Shown: one piece after another, positions 26,657 through 35,013 of the stretch
Layout: each line of letters starts with the position of its first letter
Numbering within the stretch: position 1 is the stretch's first letter
NCBI GenBank assembly: GCA_021108375.1
Contig: JAIORA010000034.1
Location: 124,001-188,000, forward strand
Source of the DNA: Anaerohalosphaeraceae bacterium
GTDB taxonomy: Bacteria > Planctomycetota > Phycisphaerae > Sedimentisphaerales > UBA12454
Reading direction: 5' to 3'
Length of the DNA: 64,000 nucleotides
The notes under the pieces: model-generated
What the model was told of the DNA's origin: nothing
What the model saw: the letters and a program-made list of their open reading frames with translations, nothing else
Database searches by the model: none
Position numbers and translations under genes: made by a program

Positions 26657-28609
26657 ATGGAAAAGCTCAGCAAATCTACGTTCACAATTTTTGCACTGCT
26701 GGTATTAACCGTTCTTTCTGTGAATGTCTATGCCCTTTCCGGCAGCGGCACAGAAAACGACCCGTATCTTATCCAGTCATTATCTGACTTCAACGATTTT
26801 GTCGCTAATGCAGGTTACTGGAATGATTACACACGCCTTGATGTTGATATTGATTTGACTGGAATAGCTTACACAATGGCACCAATCTCGCCGGATACTT
26901 CAACTTCTTCTGGCTTTCAAGGTAACACTTTTACCGGCAACTTTGATGGTAATGGACATAAAATATCCAACCTGACTGTTAATACAACGACTGGAAGTGA
27001 TTATCTCGGTTTGTTTGGTTATCTCGCTACTGGAGCTGAGATAAAAAACCTCGGTATTGAAGACTGTGATATTGGCGGTGATACCGATTCAATCAGATGC
27101 GGGGGGTTGGTGGGATTTAATTATCATGGTACTGTCAACAAATGTTACGCAACAGGCACTGTAACGGGGGACAGCTATCTCGGTGGACTGGCAGGATATA
27201 GCACCAGCGGCGATATCAATAACTGCTATGCCGAGGTAAGTGTAACAGGCGATGACGACATTGGTGGTTTGATTGGATACAGCTTTTCCGGAGATATCAG
27301 CTATTGTTATTCAACCGGAGCTGTCAGTGGTAATAGCGATGTTGGCGGGCTGATTGGGAGCGGCAGCAGCGATACTATTACAGCCTGTTTCTGGGACATT
27401 GAGACAAGCGGACAGACAACCAGTGGAGGAGGGACAGGCAAAAACACTGCCGAGATGCAGGATGAAAGCACGTTCACCGATGCCGGCTGGGATTTTGTTA
27501 ATGAAACTGCCAACGGAACCGATGATATATGGATGATAGATGAGGGTAATGATTATCCACGGTATTGGCTTGGAACACTTTGGGGAAGTGGCACAGAAAA
27601 CGACCCCTGGCTTATCCGGTCATTAACAGATTTTAATAATTTTGTGGCTGACTCGAATTTCTGGAATGATTATATACGCCTTGATGTTGATATTGATTTG
27701 TCCGGCACTACTTACGCCACCGCTGTTATTGCTCCGGACACTTCAACTGACAGCGACTTTCAGGGTACACTATTTTCCGGCAACTTCGACGGCAATGGAC
27801 ATAAAATATTCAACCTTACAATTGATACGGTGGGGATGGGATACGATTTTCTCGGCTTGTTCGGTCGTACAGAAACCGGTACTGTAATTAAAAATCTCGG
27901 AATAGAGGACTGCAATATCACCGGCGGAGATGACTCTGACTACCTCAGTGGCCTGATAGGATTCAATTACAGCAGTACCATTAGCAACTGCTATTCAACC
28001 GGCTCGATTACGGGCGGAGATGAATCTCGATATCTTGGTGGACTTGTGGGACAGGACAGTTATGGCTCCATCAGTAGCTGTTATGCAACATGTACCGTAA
28101 CCGGAAAAAGAAATATCGGTGGGCTGGTAGGAATAAATTTAGGCTGTATCAGTAATTGCTATGCAGACGGAAATGTAGCCGGCATCAATTATTCTTACTA
28201 TACTGGCGGGCTGACAGGGTCTAACGCTATCAGCACCAGCACTGTCAGCAACTGTTATTCTGTCGCCCTGGTTTCCGGCGGTGGCGATTTAGCCAATCAT
28301 ACTGGCGGACTAGTGGGATATGATAACGGTAGTATTACGAATAGTTTCTGGGACATTGAAACAAGCGAACAGACGACCAGCGGACAGACAATCTACGTTG
28401 GAGGTACAGGAAAAACAACGGCAGAAATGAAAACTGTGAGTACGTTTTTAGATGTCGGCTGGGATTTGATAGCTGTCTGGAATATCGAGGAAGAGCAAAT
28501 ATATCCGCTTCTGAGAAAGTACCTGGCAGTTGATATAAATTATGATGATAAGGTTGATATGATAGATTTTGCCACCTTTGCCGATTGTTGGCTCGAAGGT
28601 ATTGAATAG
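26657..28609 (+). CDS. Exported GLUG-repeat protein with dockerin-like C-terminus, copy 1
   Basis: A 650-residue exported protein of unknown function. Signal peptide (SKSTFTIFALLVLTVLSVNVYA), then two homologous units, each opening with a SGSGTENDPYLIQSL-like segment and a DIDLTG/DIDLSG segment followed by several GLUG motifs (GGLVGFNYHGTVNKCYATG and relatives) that build a right-handed beta-solenoid-like fold. The last 25 residues (DINYDDKVDMIDFATFADCW) look like half of a type I dockerin. AAGGAGG precedes the chosen ATG. Copy 2 follows 22 bases later and shares a 368-bp identical stretch (26981-27348). Such proteins are usually surface adhesins or carbohydrate-linked; no catalytic motif was seen. 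Confidence 0.85.
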   Translation: MEKLSKSTFTIFALLVLTVLSVNVYALSGSGTENDPYLIQSLSDFNDFVANAGYWNDYTRLDVDIDLTGIAYTMAPISPDTSTSSGFQGNTFTGNFDGNGHKISNLTVNTTTGSDYLGLFGYLATGAEIKNLGIEDCDIGGDTDSIRCGGLVGFNYHGTVNKCYATGTVTGDSYLGGLAGYSTSGDINNCYAEVSVTGDDDIGGLIGYSFSGDISYCYSTGAVSGNSDVGGLIGSGSSDTITACFWDIETSGQTTSGGGTGKNTAEMQDESTFTDAGWDFVNETANGTDDIWMIDEGNDYPRYWLGTLWGSGTENDPWLIRSLTDFNNFVADSNFWNDYIRLDVDIDLSGTTYATAVIAPDTSTDSDFQGTLFSGNFDGNGHKIFNLTIDTVGMGYDFLGLFGRTETGTVIKNLGIEDCNITGGDDSDYLSGLIGFNYSSTISNCYSTGSITGGDESRYLGGLVGQDSYGSISSCYATCTVTGKRNIGGLVGINLGCISNCYADGNVAGINYSYYTGGLTGSNAISTSTVSNCYSVALVSGGGDLANHTGGLVGYDNGSITNSFWDIETSEQTTSGQTIYVGGTGKTTAEMKTVSTFLDVGWDLIAVWNIEEEQIYPLLRKYLAVDINYDDKVDMIDFATFADCWLEGIE

Positions 28610-28631
28610 TCTTTTATTGCAGGAGAATATG

Positions 28632-30662
28632 ATGGAAAAGCTCAACAAATCTACGTTCACAATTTTTGCACTGCTGGTATTAACCGTTCTTTCGGCAAAT
28701 GTCTATGCCCTTTCCGGCAGCGGCACAGAAAACGACCCGTATCTCATCCAGTCGTTATCCGATTTTAATGATTTCATCGCTGATGCAGGTTACTGGAATG
28801 ATTACACGCGCCTTGGAACCGATATTAATCTTACAGGGAGAACGTACACGATGGCACCTATCTCGCCGGATACTTCAACTTCCTATGGTTATCAAGGTAA
28901 CACTTTTACCGGCAACTTTGATGGTAATGGATATAAAATATCCAATCTGACTGTCAATACAACGACTGGAAGTGATTATCTCGGTTTGTTTGGTTATCTC
29001 GCTACTGGAGCTGAGATAAAAAACCTCGGTATTGAAGACTGTGATATTGGCGGTGATACCGATTCAATCAGATGCGGGGGGTTGGTGGGATTTAATTATC
29101 ATGGTACTGTCAACAAATGTTACGCAACAGGCACTGTAACGGGGGACAGCTATCTCGGTGGACTGGCAGGATATAGCACCAGCGGCGATATCAATAACTG
29201 CTATGCCGAGGTAAGTGTAACAGGCGATGACGACATTGGTGGTTTGATTGGATACAGCTTTTCCGGAGATATCAGCTATTGTTATTCAACCGGAGCTGTC
29301 AGTGGTAATAGCGATGTTGGCGGATTTCTGGGACGCGATAACAACACTGTTATTACAGCCTGTTTCTGGGATGTCCAAACCAGCGGGACGTTCACCAGTG
29401 CTGGCGGAACAGGTAAGACCACTTCTGAGATGCAGGAGGAAAGTACCTACACCAACGAAGGCTGGGATTTTGTTGATGAAACTGGCAACGGAACGGATGA
29501 TATATGGATGATAGAAAGTGGAAACATCGATTACCCACGGCATTGGTTTGGAGTGCTTTGGGGCAGTGGTGCAGAAGACTATCCCTGGCTTATCCGGTCA
29601 TTAACAGATTTTAATAATTTTGTGGCTGACCCAAATTTCTGGGATGATTATACACGCCTTGATGTTGACATCGATTTGACAGGGATAACTTACACAAGGG
29701 CACCTATTTCGCCATCTTACACTAGTAGTCATTTTGCCGGCACAAAGTTTGCAGGAAATTTCAACGGCAATGGATATAAAATATCCAACCTTACAATCGA
29801 TACCGCAGGGATTAGTGTAAATTATCTCGGCCTGTTCGGACATACCGACAACGATGCTGTGATTAAAAATCTTGGTATAGAATACTATAATATAACCGGC
29901 GGAGCTACTTCCGGAAACATTGGCGGATTAGTGGGAAAGAATTATTATGGCAGCATAAGCAACTGTTATGCAAGTGGAAGTATAAGTACTAGCGGCGGGG
30001 ACTCTGTCGGTGGGTTGGTTGGACGGAACTATTCTGGTAATATCAATGATTGCTATTCAAGCGGTTCGATTATAGGCGGAGGTACTTCCTACTATCTCGG
30101 TGGCCTGTGCGGATACAATGTCAGCATTGCCAACAATACTATCGCCAACTGCTATTCAAGTAGCTCGGTTGGAGGTAGTTCTCAATATCTTGGTGGCCTG
30201 TGCGGGTACTGTAGCGGCTATACTATCACCAACTGCTATTCAACTGGAAGTGTTAATGGTGATGATAAAGTTGGTGGATTGGTAGGCTACATCAGAAATG
30301 AAACTGAAATAAACAACTGTTACGCAACCGGCAGTGTTGTCGGCAATAGCGATGTTGGTGGACTTATCGGAAATGATGACGCTTCTTCCGGTACCAATAG
30401 TGTTAACGACTGTTTTTGGGATACCGAGACAAGCGGACAGGCAACCAGTGATGGCGGAACGGGTAAAACGACAGCAGAAATGAAAACTTTGAGTACATTT
30501 TTTAATGCAGGCTGGAACTTGATAGCTGTCTGGGATATCGCAGATGGTCAGACATATCCGTTTTTTAGAAAATACCTGTCGATTGATACGAATTATGACG
30601 GCAAGGTTGATATGATGGATTTTGCTGCTTTTGCCGATTACTGGCTCGAAGGAACTGAATAG
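28632..30662 (+). CDS. Exported GLUG-repeat protein with dockerin-like C-terminus, copy 2
   Basis: 676 residues, paralogue of the preceding gene with the same plan: signal peptide, two GTENDPYLIQSL-type units, a longer GLUG array in the second unit (about residues 410-610) and a dockerin-like end (DTNYDGKVDMMDFAAFADYW). AGGAG lies 6 bases before the ATG at 28632; an ATG directly before it would be too close to the ribosome binding site. Probably co-transcribed with copy 1. 28956-29323 is base-for-base identical to 26981-27348, while flanking parts differ, pointing to gene conversion. Confidence 0.85.
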   Translation: MEKLNKSTFTIFALLVLTVLSANVYALSGSGTENDPYLIQSLSDFNDFIADAGYWNDYTRLGTDINLTGRTYTMAPISPDTSTSYGYQGNTFTGNFDGNGYKISNLTVNTTTGSDYLGLFGYLATGAEIKNLGIEDCDIGGDTDSIRCGGLVGFNYHGTVNKCYATGTVTGDSYLGGLAGYSTSGDINNCYAEVSVTGDDDIGGLIGYSFSGDISYCYSTGAVSGNSDVGGFLGRDNNTVITACFWDVQTSGTFTSAGGTGKTTSEMQEESTYTNEGWDFVDETGNGTDDIWMIESGNIDYPRHWFGVLWGSGAEDYPWLIRSLTDFNNFVADPNFWDDYTRLDVDIDLTGITYTRAPISPSYTSSHFAGTKFAGNFNGNGYKISNLTIDTAGISVNYLGLFGHTDNDAVIKNLGIEYYNITGGATSGNIGGLVGKNYYGSISNCYASGSISTSGGDSVGGLVGRNYSGNINDCYSSGSIIGGGTSYYLGGLCGYNVSIANNTIANCYSSSSVGGSSQYLGGLCGYCSGYTITNCYSTGSVNGDDKVGGLVGYIRNETEINNCYATGSVVGNSDVGGLIGNDDASSGTNSVNDCFWDTETSGQATSDGGTGKTTAEMKTLSTFFNAGWNLIAVWDIADGQTYPFFRKYLSIDTNYDGKVDMMDFAAFADYWLEGTE

Positions 30663-30689
30663 TTTTTAAGTGTGAATTTTGCTTTTCAA

Positions 30690-30727
30690 AAGGGCTGTGA
30701 GTTAATCTTACAGCCCTTATTTTTTGT
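30690..30727 (+). terminator. Terminator of the GLUG operon
   Basis: AAGGGCTGT (30690-30698) pairs with ACAGCCCTT (30710-30718), followed by ATTTTTTG, 28 bases after the copy 2 stop codon. Confidence 0.85.
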
Positions 30728-31003
30728 ATCGCGCATAAAAAAACGGAGAGGGGGGGCATTTCAAGGGCAGTTTTAAGGGTAACTCTGAAAATGACCTATG
30801 TACCTGATGATTCAATTATTCATTCTAACCCAAAGATGATAGAGTTCTATTTTTGGCATTCTTTTCTTTCGCCCATGATTTGAATACTTAATAGTACCAG
30901 CTTTTGTATCCTCTTTTAGTTGCGTGAGGATTTCTTTTCTATACCAAGTATTTCCATCGCCTATTGGACTGACCACAAGCTCACAAATCTACTTATTGAT
31001 CTG
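30728..31003. other. Accessory spacer with a TAAGGG element end
   Basis: TAAGGGTAACTCTGAAAATG at about 30774 resembles the ends of the 167-bp element at 53260-53426. On the minus strand 30840-30983 stays open for about 45 codons (VVSPIGDGNTWYRKEIL and onward), but I do not recognise it and see no start signal. Nothing else is supported. Confidence 0.4.
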
Positions 31004-31080
31004 TGAGGTGCTGAACGATTTACGGACACTTGATCAGAGGTTATAATGCCCCAATTAATTAAGGAGTGTCCTAAAATGGC
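31004..31080 (+). mobile_element. IS-like terminal remnant, copy 1
   Basis: About 42 bases (31004-31045; TGAGGTGCTGAAC, then CGGACACTTG, then TCAGAG) recur at 38362-38403. Here they are followed by AAGGAG and an ATG reading MAKYRKYSRQ, as at the start of an IS3-type OrfA, before the sequence runs into a broken gene. No transposase body remains. Confidence 0.5.
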
Positions 31081-31332
31081 AAAGTATCGAAAGTACAGCA
31101 GGCAAATCAAAACCACAGGAAAGGCCAAAACGAGATGTCTTTTAAAGTCAGATATACCCTTGGTTGCGGAAAATATACCCAAATTATATCTGATGTGATA
31201 GCTCAAAAGCCAAACACAGGCCACAATAGCCGCATCGAATACTGCACGAAAAAAAGACACAAATGTCGTACGCTGCCTTAGCATTCTTCCCTCTTGACTA
31301 ATAGAAAATTTTTTACGTCCCCTTATAAACAA
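31081..31332 (-). pseudogene. N-terminal stub of a polyprenyl glycosylphosphotransferase
   Basis: About 84 residues resemble the N-terminus of WbaP/undecaprenyl-phosphate sugar phosphotransferases: a basic lead-in, a membrane segment (FDAAIVACVWLLSYHIRY) and a second one (HLVLAFPVVLICLLYFRYF). Homology stops at 31080, exactly where the IS-like remnant begins; the open frame then reads unrelated residues to a stop at 30961. The catalytic C-terminal domain is gone. It would have started exopolysaccharide or O-antigen units. Confidence 0.6.
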
Positions 31333-31457
31333 AGAAGGATTCTACGCAAATAATTGTAAGAAATCAAGACCGTTTATACTAAAATAACTGCCGATACAGC
31401 TTCGTACCGGCAGTTTCTCCATCGGAGGAGGAAGATGAAGATAATAAGGACAATTTG

Positions 31458-31667
31458 TTAATTGTTACATTTGTTCCGAATAGACCCTCTTCGTTTTTTT
31501 AATTCTTTTACCGTTTCAAGGTTTTTTTCTACTTTAGCTATCAGACCATCTGCCAACTTAGAAACTTGCTCTTTATTTGGAATCTTAGGTTCCATCAATA
31601 AGTGAACCCCCTCTAAAATAATACCCACACGTATATGGCAATAACTACCCAATACCTCCTGTACCAT
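31458..31667 (-). CDS. Small hypothetical protein
   Basis: A 69-residue frame, basic and helical at the end (LADGLIAKVEKNLETVKELKKRRG). The ATG has no ribosome binding site in front; an AGGAGG falls inside the frame. Not recognised, and it may not be a gene. Confidence 0.25.
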   Translation of the reverse strand: MVQEVLGSYCHIRVGIILEGVHLLMEPKIPNKEQVSKLADGLIAKVEKNLETVKELKKRRGSIRNKCNN

Positions 31668-31767
31668 GTCGAAGCAAAGGCAGCAAATGTTGATGATAAA
31701 ATTAAAATTTTTGTAAAAATATAAAATTTGTCATTTTCTAATCAACATTTATCCGACCAAGAACGGC

Positions 31768-31924
31768 ATACAACTGGTTTGGTAAGGTATTGAAACTTCA
31801 ATGTGTTAATAGCCTCTTTGGATGAATGCCTAAACCAACGGGGCAAGGGACTGCGCCGAGGACTATGCCGGAAACGTAAAGGGAGCATGGCACGAGGAGT
31901 GTCTTTACGTTTCCGGCTTTTTTT
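31768..31924 (+). ncRNA. Putative structured leader or small RNA before the ECF sigma gene
   Basis: About 100 bases of potentially paired sequence end in a 15-bp perfect terminator stem. TGGTTT near 31785 can pair with AAACCA near 31833, with a TTGAA/TTCAA hairpin inside. CTATGC (31863-31868) can pair with GCATGG (31885-31890), which would compete with the terminator. No plus-strand gene lies between the GLUG terminator and this one, so the transcript it stops must start close by. It matches no riboswitch class I know. Confidence 0.4.
31867..31924 (+). terminator. Strong intrinsic terminator upstream of the ECF sigma gene
   Basis: GCCGGAAACGTAAAG (31867-31881) pairs perfectly with 31903-31917, with a 21-base loop and seven T residues following. 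It lies 43 bases before the sigma ATG, where it could act as an attenuator. Confidence 0.85.
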
Positions 31925-31967
31925 GAGGAGAGGAGAAAGCGATAGGGGCTGAGGTTTATCTTATATT

Positions 31968-32705
31968 ATGAAAAACAAGACTTTAAATGTTGCCTTAATA
32001 ATCTTTTGCTGTATTGTTCTGCATATTAGTCATACGGTAATTGATAAAAAATGCCAAATTTGGTATAATCCCAGAGATTACACGAATATAGATTCAAATA
32101 ATCACACTTTGCATATGAGTTTGTTTTGGAAAAGGGATTTAGTGCCTCTGGAAAGTATAAACAACGGTTTCTGTGTAGCGGACAAAACGGGTCCGGTGCA
32201 AAAGATATTTGATGAACATGAGGAGTTTATTCGTTCTGTAATTTCGTTTAATGTCAGAAATGCGGACTTGGTGGATGATATTTATCAGGAGTTTTTTTTG
32301 TTTTTGTTGTCAAAGCCACTGCCAAAGAATATACGAAATATCCGGGGGTTTTTGTACCACGTACTAACCAACAGAATTAAAGATTCATTCCGGAAAATAG
32401 ACCGTTATCAAATGAAAATAAACCGGTATGCCAAGCAATATGACGGCCTTGAGAAAAATCGCCCCGAAAAAGAACTTATTGAAACAGAAGAAATGGAAAA
32501 AATGTTCCGGCTAATTCACAAAAACCTGCCTGCTAATGAAGCCTTAGCTATAAAATTAAGATACAGGGACAATTGCAATACAATTGAAGCCGCAAAAGTT
32601 ATGAAAATCAACCCTAGAACTATTAGCAGATATGTTTCTGTTGGACTCAAGAAAGTTCGTGATATTATTCTTGAAAGTAAAGAGGGCAATGATGATGTTT
32701 TCTAA
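31968..32705 (+). CDS. ECF-type RNA polymerase sigma factor
   Basis: 245 residues. Sigma region 2 is seen at about 85-140 (VRNADLVDDIYQEFFLFLL, then IRNIRGFLYHVLTNRIKDSF) and region 4 at about 180-235 (LPANEALAIKLRYRDN, then INPRTISRYVSVGLKKV). The first 50 residues are odd: they include a hydrophobic stretch (NVALIIFCCIVLHISHTVI) not usual in sigma factors. A later ATG at 32115 would give a normal-length protein, but it has no ribosome binding site either. The stop overlaps the following anti-sigma gene, so the pair is coupled. Targets unknown; the convergent operon at 34130-38116 is the obvious candidate. Confidence 0.85.
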   Translation: MKNKTLNVALIIFCCIVLHISHTVIDKKCQIWYNPRDYTNIDSNNHTLHMSLFWKRDLVPLESINNGFCVADKTGPVQKIFDEHEEFIRSVISFNVRNADLVDDIYQEFFLFLLSKPLPKNIRNIRGFLYHVLTNRIKDSFRKIDRYQMKINRYAKQYDGLEKNRPEKELIETEEMEKMFRLIHKNLPANEALAIKLRYRDNCNTIEAAKVMKINPRTISRYVSVGLKKVRDIILESKEGNDDVF

Positions 32706-33987
32706 TAACCCAATATGCGAAAAAACAAAATTATATTATTATGATTATTTAACAAGGCAGGGTGTGGAGCTTATCCCTGCGGAAATAGCCGAGCATTTAG
32801 AGCAATGCGAGTTTTGCAAGTCACAGATTGTATTATTGTCGAAACAATTGAAACAAGTTGATGCCGGCAAAAATGCAGAAAATAATTCCGCAGTACTAAC
32901 TAATTTAAAGCTACACTTTGCTTACACAGACAAACTTGTCGATTGTAAAATTGTCAGACCTTTTCTGCCTGGACTGGTGGATGAAACTTTAACGGTCAGG
33001 ATTCCAACGCCTATAACGGTACATCTGGATAATTGTGAGAAATGCCAAACTGAGTTTGAGAGAATAAAGAGTCTTGGTTTAGGGCAGAAGAAACTTTTTA
33101 AACTTGCGCAAGAGTTTGCCGAGAAGCCAGAACTGGACGAATCCGGCGTTGTTACACGCTATAAAATTAAGGGCGAAACGGGTGTAGATTCTCTGCTGGC
33201 TGATACTAACAGTCCTTACGACCAGTGGCCTATCAAAGTTGAGATTTCAATGAAATCGCAAGAGGCTTTCGGCCCAGCATTAAGAAAAGAGAAACGTCGG
33301 CTGGATTTAAGGCCATTTGTAAAACCAATTCTGGCGGCCGCTGCGATGATTTTGGTGGTGTTTTTTGTAATGCACAGCAATATCGCGAAAGCAGTTGATC
33401 TTGAGCAGATATATAATGCTATCAAGCAGGTTAGGAATATTTGCCTAACCAGTTTTGCTTTGGAAAGCGATGAACCAATCCAAAAAATTTGGGTATCACG
33501 AGATTTAAACGTTAAAGTCTGTGAAACAAACTCAAGTTTGGTGCTGTGGAACCTCGATAAAAGAATTCAGAAATCGTACTCGTTGATTTCCAGCTCAATC
33601 GAAATAAAACCTCTTGATGAAGATGCTGTTTTAAAAGTATCTGAAACTATGAGTAAATCGCTGGGGCTTTTGCCATTCGAAAGTATGCCTGATGTTTTAA
33701 ATAAAGATGTTGATGCCAAATGGCAGCAAGTCAGTCAAAAAGATTCTGATATAAAAATTGCCAATACTGAAATATACGATTTGGTGTGGCTTGAGAATTC
33801 GGTCAAAGGCAACATTATCTATAACAGGTGGAGATGTTTTGTAGAGCCTGATACAAAATTGCCTCGAAGAGTGGAACACTGGCAAAAACAGTCAAAGAAC
33901 GATGAGTATAAACCTATAACCATAATAAATGTTATTTATCCAACAGACAATGAAATTGGTTTGGTTATCCAAAACGCAGGTTTTTAG
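32692..33987 (+). CDS. Anti-sigma factor with two zinc-finger-like modules
   Basis: About 431 residues, membrane-anchored. Two separate HxxxCxxC (ZAS-type) motifs precede the membrane: HLEQCEFC (about residue 30) and HLDNCEKC (about residue 110). A single membrane segment follows near residue 215 (PILAAAAMILVVFFVMH), then a periplasmic part of about 200 residues with an RseB/LolA-like look (IYNAIKQVRNICLTSF, KIWVSRDLNVKV). It presumably holds the upstream sigma factor at the membrane. Three consecutive in-frame ATGs (32689, 32692, 32695) overlap the sigma stop; AGAGGG at 32681 does not decide between them. Two ZAS modules in one protein is unusual. Confidence 0.75.
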   Translation: MMFSNNPICEKTKLYYYDYLTRQGVELIPAEIAEHLEQCEFCKSQIVLLSKQLKQVDAGKNAENNSAVLTNLKLHFAYTDKLVDCKIVRPFLPGLVDETLTVRIPTPITVHLDNCEKCQTEFERIKSLGLGQKKLFKLAQEFAEKPELDESGVVTRYKIKGETGVDSLLADTNSPYDQWPIKVEISMKSQEAFGPALRKEKRRLDLRPFVKPILAAAAMILVVFFVMHSNIAKAVDLEQIYNAIKQVRNICLTSFALESDEPIQKIWVSRDLNVKVCETNSSLVLWNLDKRIQKSYSLISSSIEIKPLDEDAVLKVSETMSKSLGLLPFESMPDVLNKDVDAKWQQVSQKDSDIKIANTEIYDLVWLENSVKGNIIYNRWRCFVEPDTKLPRRVEHWQKQSKNDEYKPITIINVIYPTDNEIGLVIQNAGF

Positions 33988-34004
33988 AGCATTTTAATAT
34001 CTTC

Positions 34005-34112
34005 TGTTCGCATTTAGGCCGTCGCCAGGACAAGACTGACAAGGAAGAAATTGTTGTGGGGTGAGTATTTCTGATACTGTCAGCCGAAGCCGCAACAGAC
34101 ATAAAGCGAACA
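34005..34112. repeat. Nested inverted repeats between convergent genes
   Basis: TGTTCGC (34005-34011) pairs with GCGAACA (34106-34112), and inside it CTGACA (34036-34041) pairs with TGTCAG (34078-34083). The fold would span about 108 bases between the anti-sigma and pseudopilin stop codons. It could be a two-way terminator or a small RNA; no T-tract is obvious. Confidence 0.4.
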
Positions 34113-34129
34113 CGAAAAATTAAACTGCT

Positions 34130-34924
34130 CTAATTTCCGTTTGGCTTCCAAAGAGGTTGGAGGTTTTTATATTCGTTATTGGTTTTTTCCACGAAAAGTG
34201 TATCCGCTTTTTTTGTTTCAAGATGGCCGTCCACAAATCCAACATTAACTTTTTTATTTCGGTGGCGGCCTTTAATGGCATCTTCACTTTGGCCCGCTAA
34301 AATTTTTCTGGTCTGATTAATCTGCATTCCTGGAATATAAAACGAACCCTCTCGCCTTGAATGTCCCGTGAATTTTTCAAATGGATATATCGCAGCCTCC
34401 CAACTGACAAGACTGTACCCGCTATCGACGAGCAGTAATGTTTTGGATGGATACTTGATTTGGGTCGACTTCAAAGGTGTGCCGTAGAATTCACTGCCTA
34501 CAATAGCAGTTAGCCCGGGAGCATCTTTACAGATATTACGATTAATACCATAGTTTCCGCAAAGAATCTTTTCTTCTGTTGCAGGGTCTATTATTTTTCT
34601 GGATGGGCAACGAAGAGCAGTAGTCTTATCGTACTCACCTGTAAAAATATTTAGCAATTGAAACCACCACCTGCCCGGATTGTCATATTTTTGATTTCCG
34701 ATATAAGAACCTGTAACAGAGCCATCATGACAATAAGGAAATCTGTCGTTTTGATTTTCGAAAATACTCAGAGCCAACAATAACTGCTTAACATTTGAAC
34801 CACAGACAACAATTTTCGCCTGCCTGCGGGCAGTGTTTAAACTCGGCACTACTATCGCAATAAGCAACGCTATTATTGCGATAACAACGAGCAATTCCAC
34901 GAGCGTGAAGGCTTTAGCTTTCAT
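34130..34924 (-). CDS. Pseudopilin-like protein, H-X9-DG type
   Basis: 264 residues with a class III prepilin signal (MKAKAFTLVELLVVIAIIAL), cleaved before Phe by a prepilin peptidase; Glu5 of the mature form is present. The C-terminal NVGFVDGHLETK is the H-X9-DG-type end found in the expanded pseudopilin-like families of Planctomycetota and Lentisphaerota. Last gene of a three-gene operon with the C39 and dockerin proteins; 89 bases separate it from the C39 gene. It may form part of a surface or secretion assembly; function unknown. Confidence 0.85.
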   Translation of the reverse strand: MKAKAFTLVELLVVIAIIALLIAIVVPSLNTARRQAKIVVCGSNVKQLLLALSIFENQNDRFPYCHDGSVTGSYIGNQKYDNPGRWWFQLLNIFTGEYDKTTALRCPSRKIIDPATEEKILCGNYGINRNICKDAPGLTAIVGSEFYGTPLKSTQIKYPSKTLLLVDSGYSLVSWEAAIYPFEKFTGHSRREGSFYIPGMQINQTRKILAGQSEDAIKGRHRNKKVNVGFVDGHLETKKADTLFVEKTNNEYKNLQPLWKPNGN

Positions 34925-35013
34925 GGAAGCTCATTATACCACAAAAGGACAAGGAACCGCCAGTTAAAACCCTTTGAAAACCAGCGGTCCCTTAATAAAG
35001 AAAGATAGCGGGA

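Noticed and set aside
31768-31924. Cyclic-di-GMP or guanidine-I riboswitch before the sigma gene
   Set aside because: The conserved core words of those classes are not present; left as an unassigned structured leader.
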